This document shows positions 54,001 through 58,067 of a stretch of DNA of 58,067 nucleotides, piece by piece; the first letter of the stretch is position 1; each line of letters starts with the position of its first letter. The notes under the pieces are model-generated. The model saw only the letters and a list, made by a program, of their open reading frames with translations. It ran no database searches and was not told the DNA's origin. This stretch comes from Proteobacteria bacterium ST_bin11 (GTDB lineage: Bacteria; Pseudomonadota; Gammaproteobacteria; Methylococcales; Methylomonadaceae), in assembly GCA_002083615.1 (NCBI GenBank), contig MSXO01000027.1:1-58067 (forward strand), written 5' to 3'. The translations under genes and the position numbers were made by a program.

Positions 54001-54212
54001 CCGTTGATGGCTCGTTCAATTGTAATCAAAGACGACTTGACCAACACGTCGGCGCTCGCCCCGGGAAACGACAATGAAATCGTCACGCGCGGCGGCGCAA
54101 TGTCAGGAAATTGCGAAACTGGTAATGAGCGAATCGCCAAGAATCCCATCAATAGGAAGCTAAGCGATAACACAATCGCCATTACTGGTCTTTTAATAAA
54201 GATACTAAACAT
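51036..54212 (-). CDS. RND efflux pump inner-membrane transporter, HAE1 family (AcrB-like)
   Basis: A 1058-aa proton-driven pump. Twelve membrane spans in the usual 1+5+1+5 layout and two large periplasmic loops are readable. The start MFSIFIKRPVMAIVLSLSF is typical, and the proton-relay aspartates lie in IGIVVDDAIVVVEAV (span 4). The second half repeats the GLLGKNAVLIVEYA pattern. HAE1 pumps export hydrophobic compounds. Middle gene of the adaptor-pump-channel operon. Confidence 0.96.
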   Translation of the reverse strand: MFSIFIKRPVMAIVLSLSFLLMGFLAIRSLPVSQFPDIAPPRVTISLSFPGASADVLVKSSLITIERAINGVPGMKYIVSDATSAGEATIQVLFNLGVDPNIAMVNVKTRVDQVMSRLPNLVRLEGVVVNFVQPSMLMYVNLYSKDKNADQKFLFNYAYVNVIPEIQRIFGIAQAQILGARQYAMRIWLNPDRMRAYSVSSEEVMDAIAKQSIIGRPGRIGQSTGMAAQSKEYVLTYQGWYNTPEQYGDIIIRANSEGEILRLKDIAKVELDSEFYNIYSDKDSFPSASMVLKQNYGTNATKVIEDVKAKLEELKKSFPEGMDYEINYDVSRFVEASIHKVLHTLGEAFVLVTLVVFLFLGDWRSTLIPILAVPVSLIGSFAVMSAFGLSINLITLFALVLAIGIVVDDAIVVVEAVHAKMEAEHVSPFVASRQVLGEIGGAIVAITLVMVSVFIPIAFMNGPVGVFYRQFSIAMASSIVISAVVALSLAPVLCAMILKNTHGQPKRKTPIGLFIDGFNYVFEKVTGRYVKLLNVVVTRRIVTIALLGAFCFGIVAVDETLPTGFIPGEDQGMIYAIIQTPPGSTIEVTNKVARQLEEVAEKIDGVQSVSSLAGYEVLTEGRGSNAGTCIINLKDWSQRKTSVQDVIRQLEEKTHDFGAVIEFFEPPAVPGYGAASGLAFRLLDKTTGTDYFQFDKLNQDFMAALRQRKELSGLFTFYAANYPQYELQIDNKLAMQKGVNIEKAMENLDIMIGSTYEQGFIRFNNFFKVYVQALPEFRRFPTDVLNYFVKNDEGKMVPYSSFMTVKPQQGPNELTRYNLYNSAAIRAEPAPGYTSGDAINAINEVAKATLPQGFDVAWEGLSFDEAARGNEALIIFAVVLVFVYLVLAAQYESFVLPLIVICSLPVGIFGSFFLLKEMGLANDVYSQVGLVMLVGLLGKNAVLIVEYAVQKQEQGLSIREAAIEGAKARFRPILMTSFAFIAGLVPLAFATGAGAVGNRTIGTSALGGMLFGTVFGVVLIPGLYYIFAKLIEGKRLIKDEDVNPFTETYHYGTQDVEE

Positions 54213-54233
54213 AATTAATCTCTGGCTAAAGAA

Positions 54234-55319
54234 TTACTCTGTATATAATTGCAGTTCGGCACGAACTTTTTCTTCGGGTAATAGCTCGACTTCGACTTCA
54301 TCGCCGGAATGAACTTTACGTAACCCGTCGAGCAATACTTTTTCTCCGTCTTTTAAACCCTCTTTGATAATAAATAAGTGCGGTAATTCTGCTTCGATTT
54401 TAATCAGCCTTTGCTCCAGTTTTCCTTGATCATTCACTACATAAACATAGGTTTTATCGAGTATTTCGAAGGTCGCTCTTTGCGGAATCATTAAGGCGTT
54501 TTTATAGGGTTTCGTCATTAAAATGGTGCCGGTCTCACCGTGCCTGAGTAATTTATCTGGGTTGGCGAACGTGGCACGAAACTCTATATTCCCGGCGGTG
54601 TTATCAAAATCAGCTTCGATAGTTTCTATCACGCCGTCTTGGTTATAAATCTGGCCGTTAGCCATTCTCAGCTTTACCTTGGCTCGGGCTTCTTCAGTTT
54701 TATGTAGTTTAAAATCCAAATACTCCGATTCTGGCACATTGAAATACACCCATAATTTACTGATATCAGACAGCGTGGTTAGCAAAGCTCCATCTTCAAC
54801 CAAACTACCATTTCGCACATCCAAATGGTCCATGATGCCTTCAAAAGGCGCGTTAATATTGGTAAAGCCTAAGTGAGTTTCCGCTAGTTTGACTTCCGCA
54901 TTTGCCCTATCTACCTTAGCTTTTGCAAGGGCAAGTTCATTGGGGGATACGATTTTTTGGTCTGCCAATCCCTTAGTGTTTAAATATTCGATATTCATCG
55001 AATTGGCCTCGGCCTGGGCTTTTAAGAGTTCGGCTTGGTAAATATTCGGCATGATTTTGAACATCGACTGGCCCTGGTGAACCGATTGCCCTTCATCTAC
55101 AAAGATATTCTGCACGTATCCCCTTTCCAGCGCGCGAACTTCGATATGCCGGAACGCATGAATTTGGCATACATATTCTTTGACAATTGAAGTGTCGCCG
55201 CGTAATGGCGTTGTCGACTCATATTTTGGATTTTCTTGGGGTTTTGCAGTTTCCTTTTGCCGGCAACCGCCCAATACAGTGACGATTAACATAATAATTA
55301 CGGTTGTTTTTTTATTCAT
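54234..55319 (-). CDS. RND efflux periplasmic adaptor (membrane fusion protein)
   Basis: A 361-aa adaptor from the ATG at 55319 (MNKKTTVIIMLIVTVLGGC: lipobox LGGC). After the lipid anchor come the barrel-sandwich half (VQNIFVDEGQSVHQGQSMF), a coiled-coil hairpin (about 95-160), the second half (GFTNINAPFEGIMDHLDVRNG) and beta-barrel plus membrane-proximal domains. It links the pump to the outer-membrane channel. First gene of the operon; no regulator gene is adjacent. Confidence 0.94.
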   Translation of the reverse strand: MNKKTTVIIMLIVTVLGGCRQKETAKPQENPKYESTTPLRGDTSIVKEYVCQIHAFRHIEVRALERGYVQNIFVDEGQSVHQGQSMFKIMPNIYQAELLKAQAEANSMNIEYLNTKGLADQKIVSPNELALAKAKVDRANAEVKLAETHLGFTNINAPFEGIMDHLDVRNGSLVEDGALLTTLSDISKLWVYFNVPESEYLDFKLHKTEEARAKVKLRMANGQIYNQDGVIETIEADFDNTAGNIEFRATFANPDKLLRHGETGTILMTKPYKNALMIPQRATFEILDKTYVYVVNDQGKLEQRLIKIEAELPHLFIIKEGLKDGEKVLLDGLRKVHSGDEVEVELLPEEKVRAELQLYTE

Positions 55320-55820
55320 GTCTCTACCGTGCTTAATTCGCAATGCGTTGATTTTTTTTAAAGTAATATTCTTTTCGAAACGTGTTTAAATTCTTTGTGA
55401 CAAAGCAATTCGCTATACCAAAAATATATCTAAATTGTATTTGGCAAAGTATCTCAAGCAAATTTTTTGCCAACTTCTAAGGCTAGTGCAGGCCAAAATG
55501 CCTTACCGGTATGTTGATCGCCCTGATAAATGTAATAGGAGGGGCTCAACTTGATAATAACCTACTGTAATACTTGGTAAATGTTGCCATATGTTTGACT
55601 AGAGCGAGTTAGAAGATCCGACAATGTTGGATTGTCTTTATTTGCGATCAAATTGATCAAGATGGGTTGGTTTTGGATTAAGAAGTTGTTTATTTAACGG
55701 TGTTTGGTTCAAATAAACCGTAAATATCGCGCAAGTGTTTCATCGTTAGCCATCGATTGCGGAATATCGGTTCAGTTTCACTCAGGAAGGGCAATGATCT
55801 TAAACCGCAGAAGAAAGCAT
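55320..55820. other. AT-rich region upstream of the efflux operon
   Basis: About 500 bases with no supportable gene. It must hold the promoter of the efflux operon. A plus-strand frame from about 55704 runs through the terminator at 55821 and is taken as chance. Confidence 0.45.
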
Positions 55821-55852
55821 AAAAAAAGCCCAACTTTTGAGGGTTGGACTTT
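55821..55852 (-). terminator. rho-independent terminator
   Basis: On the minus strand: AGTCCAAC, loop CCTCAAAA, GTTGGGCT, then TTTTTTT. The 8-bp stem has one G-U pair and an ideal U-tract. It faces transcription coming from yidC-mnmE, whose last stop is 370 bases upstream. The bases between (55853-56221) show no tRNA or gene. Confidence 0.85.
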
Positions 55853-56221
55853 GGTTAGTTGTGGAAAGAACACGGATGTTAACTCAAGCTCATGCACTTA
55901 AGGAAAGGATAGGACCGTAGAGGTCAGATTCTCAACCATAACCACTCGCTGTTGAACAATGTTTTCAGCTAATTGAATGTCGCCAAATGGCCGATGAACC
56001 CACCTCCGTCAATTTTTACCCTTGAATAACGAGTTCTCTGTCCCTTTTGAATGACGCCTAGTCACATATTTTGTGCTCATGGCTAGCTTGAAAATCTATC
56101 ATGGTCACATGATTAGGCGGATTTGACTGGATTACGCAAGTCCATTCTGGAATAAAATTAGCGTAAGTTATTGCTATAGAATGAAATTTTAGGAACTACT
56201 CGGAACAATCTGGAAGTGGCG

Positions 56222-57562
56222 CTATTTTCCAATGCAAAAGCTGGAAAAAATTTCGCCCAAGAGATCATCGGAGGTAAATTCGCCGGTGATGGCGGATAAG
56301 CTGGTTTGCGCCTGACGCAGTTCTTCGGCGACCAGTTCGTGGGTTTGATGCTGCAACTGCTCGGCGGCGCGATCAACGGCCTGCGCTGCCAATTGTAAGG
56401 CTTGGATGTGGCGGGTTCTAGCGACAAACACGTTATCCGCGCTTTCGGTAAAACCCATGCTTTGCTTAAGGTGTTTACGGAGCGAGTCCAGACCCAGCCG
56501 GTGTTTGATAGATAAATGGATTTCGGTGCCTTGCGGGGTTTCCAAAACGTGCGGTTGGCCGCCGACCAAGTCAATCTTATTGAAGACTTTGGTGACCGCT
56601 ATGTTGGCCGGCAGACTGGCGTCCAGGCTGGCGCTGTCCGGGTCTGTGATGTCTATCAACAGTAAAATTCGGTCGGCTTTAGCGATTTCCTGGCGGGCGC
56701 GGCGGATACCTTCCCGCTCGACCGGATTGTCACTGTCGTGCAAGCCGGCGGTGTCGATGACATGCAAGGGCATGCCATCCAGTTGAATCCGCTCGCGCAG
56801 TACGTCGCGAGTGGTGCCAGCTATGTCGGTCACAATGGCTGCATCGTGCCCGGCCAAGGCGTTCAATAAACTGGATTTACCGGCATTGGGTTTGCCGGCC
56901 AACACAACGGTCATGCCATCATGTAAAAGCCTACCCTGCTGAGCGGTTTTACAGATTTCGGTAAGTTTGCTTTGCAAGCGCTGGATGCGCCCGGCCACGA
57001 CGCCATCACCGAGGAAGTCGATTTCTTCATCGACAAAATCGATGGCCGCTTCGATAAAAACCCGCAGTTCGATCAGCTCTTCTATCAGTTCGTTGATTTG
57101 TTCGGAAAACACGCCTTGCATGGATTGCTGCGCAGAGCGCACTGCTTGTTCAGTGCCGCTGCTGATCAGATCGGCTATCGCTTCGGCTTGAGCCAAATCG
57201 ATTTTGTTATTTAGAAAGGCTCGCTGGCTGAACTCGCCTGGGTTAGCCAAGCGCGCGCCTAGAGCCAATACCCGACGCAACAGCATATCCAGCACCACAC
57301 TGCCGCCGTGACCTTGCAGTTCGACTACCTGTTCGCCGGTAAACGAAGCCGGCGCGGCAAAATACAGCAGCAAGCCGCTGTCGATCACTCGGCCATCGGC
57401 ATCGAGGAAGTTGGCATATTGTGCGTATCGAGGTTTGGGTAGATTTTTGCCGGTGAGGCTTTGCGCGATTCCGGGCGCAGATGGCCCGGAGATGCGAATG
57501 ACGCCGACGCCGCCGTTACCGGGCGGCGTGGCAATGGCGGCTATGGTGTCGCCATCCAGCAT
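56222..57562 (-). CDS. mnmE: tRNA modification GTPase MnmE
   Basis: A 446-aa GTPase that, with MnmG, installs the cmnm5 group on wobble uridine. The N-terminal folate-binding domain starts DTIAAIATPPGNGGVGVIRI. The helical domain holds the inserted G domain with P-loop GKPNAGKSSL, the IAGTTRD switch, DTAGLHD and NKID. The C-terminal CIGK is the family's conserved cysteine end. The start codon overlaps the yidC stop (TAATG), the standard gammaproteobacterial order. Confidence 0.97.
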   Translation of the reverse strand: MLDGDTIAAIATPPGNGGVGVIRISGPSAPGIAQSLTGKNLPKPRYAQYANFLDADGRVIDSGLLLYFAAPASFTGEQVVELQGHGGSVVLDMLLRRVLALGARLANPGEFSQRAFLNNKIDLAQAEAIADLISSGTEQAVRSAQQSMQGVFSEQINELIEELIELRVFIEAAIDFVDEEIDFLGDGVVAGRIQRLQSKLTEICKTAQQGRLLHDGMTVVLAGKPNAGKSSLLNALAGHDAAIVTDIAGTTRDVLRERIQLDGMPLHVIDTAGLHDSDNPVEREGIRRARQEIAKADRILLLIDITDPDSASLDASLPANIAVTKVFNKIDLVGGQPHVLETPQGTEIHLSIKHRLGLDSLRKHLKQSMGFTESADNVFVARTRHIQALQLAAQAVDRAAEQLQHQTHELVAEELRQAQTSLSAITGEFTSDDLLGEIFSSFCIGK

Positions 57563-58067
57563 TAAGGGACTACGCTATGCTTGTGTGCATCCTCTTCAAG
57601 CACGTGTTTAGTGATGTACCACTGTTGGATGATCGACAAGCTGTTGTTGCAGATCCAGTAAAGCACCAAACCGGACGGGAAGAACAGGAAGAACACGGTG
57701 AAAACGATAGGGAACATTTTCATCACCTGCGCTTGCAGCGGATCGATCGGCGCCGGATTCAAGCTTTGCTGAATCTTCATGGTAATGCCGTACAGAATTG
57801 GCAACAGATAGAACGGGTCTTGCGCGGACAAATCATGAATCCACAAGGCAAATTCGGCCTGACGCAATTCCACGGTTTCGATCAAAACCCAATACAAGGA
57901 AATGAACACCGGAATCTGCACCATGATCGGTAAACAGCCGCCGAGCGGATTCACTTTTTCCTTTTTGTACATCGCCATCATTTCGGTGTTGAATTTCTGG
58001 CGATCGTCAGGATAACGCTCTTGTAACTCTTTCAAGCGGGGCTGTATTTTGCGCATTTTTGCCATGG
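57562..58067 (-). CDS. yidC: membrane protein insertase YidC, C-terminal part (cut by window edge)
   Basis: The visible 168 codons encode the conserved insertase core: MRKIQPRLKELQERYPDD with the cytoplasmic helices, NPLGGCLPIMVQIPVFISLY, MKMFPIVFTVFFLFFPSGLV and LYWICNNSLSIIQQWYI. The 5' end, with the large periplasmic domain, lies beyond base 58067. YidC inserts and folds inner-membrane proteins with or without SecYEG. It overlaps mnmE by one base. Confidence 0.96.
   Translation of the reverse strand, partial: MAKMRKIQPRLKELQERYPDDRQKFNTEMMAMYKKEKVNPLGGCLPIMVQIPVFISLYWVLIETVELRQAEFALWIHDLSAQDPFYLLPILYGITMKIQQSLNPAPIDPLQAQVMKMFPIVFTVFFLFFPSGLVLYWICNNSLSIIQQWYITKHVLEEDAHKHSVVP

Noticed and set aside
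55704..55901. 65-codon plus-strand frame
   Set aside because: Crosses a strong terminator hairpin and lacks a ribosome site.
1..58067. CRISPR array, tRNA or rRNA genes, prophage
   Set aside because: No regularly spaced repeats, no tRNA T-loop with matching acceptor stem, no rRNA segment, and no phage structural or integrase genes were seen.

Overview
The window looks like chromosome of a free-living, diazotrophic gammaproteobacterium, most likely a methanotroph of the Methylococcales (Methylomonas-like). This is inferred from an Azotobacter-style nif block (nifHDKT-nifY-lrv), gammaproteobacterial gene orders (zapB-like/zapA/6S RNA, ygfB-pepP-ubiH, yidC-mnmE), ten proteins with PEP-CTERM/VPLPA-type sorting tails, and many intergenic palindromic repeats. 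No methane oxidation gene is in view, so the genus is a guess.

Layout. 1-7529: nitrogen fixation block on the + strand behind a textbook sigma-54 promoter: nifH, nifD (with an apparent 1-base frameshift near its end), nifK, nifT, a 2[4Fe-4S] ferredoxin, a NifY/NafY-like protein, a small conserved protein, the LRV iron-sulfur repeat protein and an unrecognised 320-aa protein. 7578-9276: a DUF429-like gene enclosed by ~256-bp imperfect inverted repeats. 9316-16037: a large membrane protein, 6S RNA, zapA, a zapB-like gene, ygfB-pepP-ubiH and a small membrane protein. 16182-27232 (- strand): a cell-surface cluster consisting of an ECF sigma factor, a FecR-type sensor, a TonB-dependent receptor, four paralogous exported proteins with sorting tails, a BNR-repeat protein with a dockerin-like tail and a cohesin-like protein with a sorting tail. 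A GEMM/c-di-GMP-I-like element lies inside this cluster. This is the best candidate for an undescribed system.

27735-31734: a GH17-type glucanase with a membrane domain, a transglutaminase-like protein and a CNNM/CorC transporter. 32118-42378: accessory region with further sorting-tail proteins (DUF1566-like, PhoD-like phosphatase, phytase-like esterase, a frameshifted one), an UPF0175/DUF3368 toxin-antitoxin pair, a 2OG-Fe(II) oxygenase and small hypotheticals. 43059-46240: a bacteriophytochrome histidine kinase followed by a response regulator whose output is an RsbW-like ATPase domain. 46565-49560: DUF2076 and small membrane proteins in AT-richer DNA. 49610-55319: a three-gene RND efflux operon (- strand). 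56222-58067: mnmE and the 3' part of yidC (- strand, cut by the window edge).

How it fits together. The nif block makes nitrogenase and cofactor/electron-transfer accessories under NifA/sigma-54 control. The FecI-FecR-TonB receptor genes form a surface-signalling relay that could drive the downstream exported proteins, with a second-messenger riboswitch possibly tuning the distal half. Two single-base frameshifts in homopolymers (nifD and the 41513-42378 gene) suggest either assembly errors or recent decay and should be checked in reads before biological conclusions are drawn.
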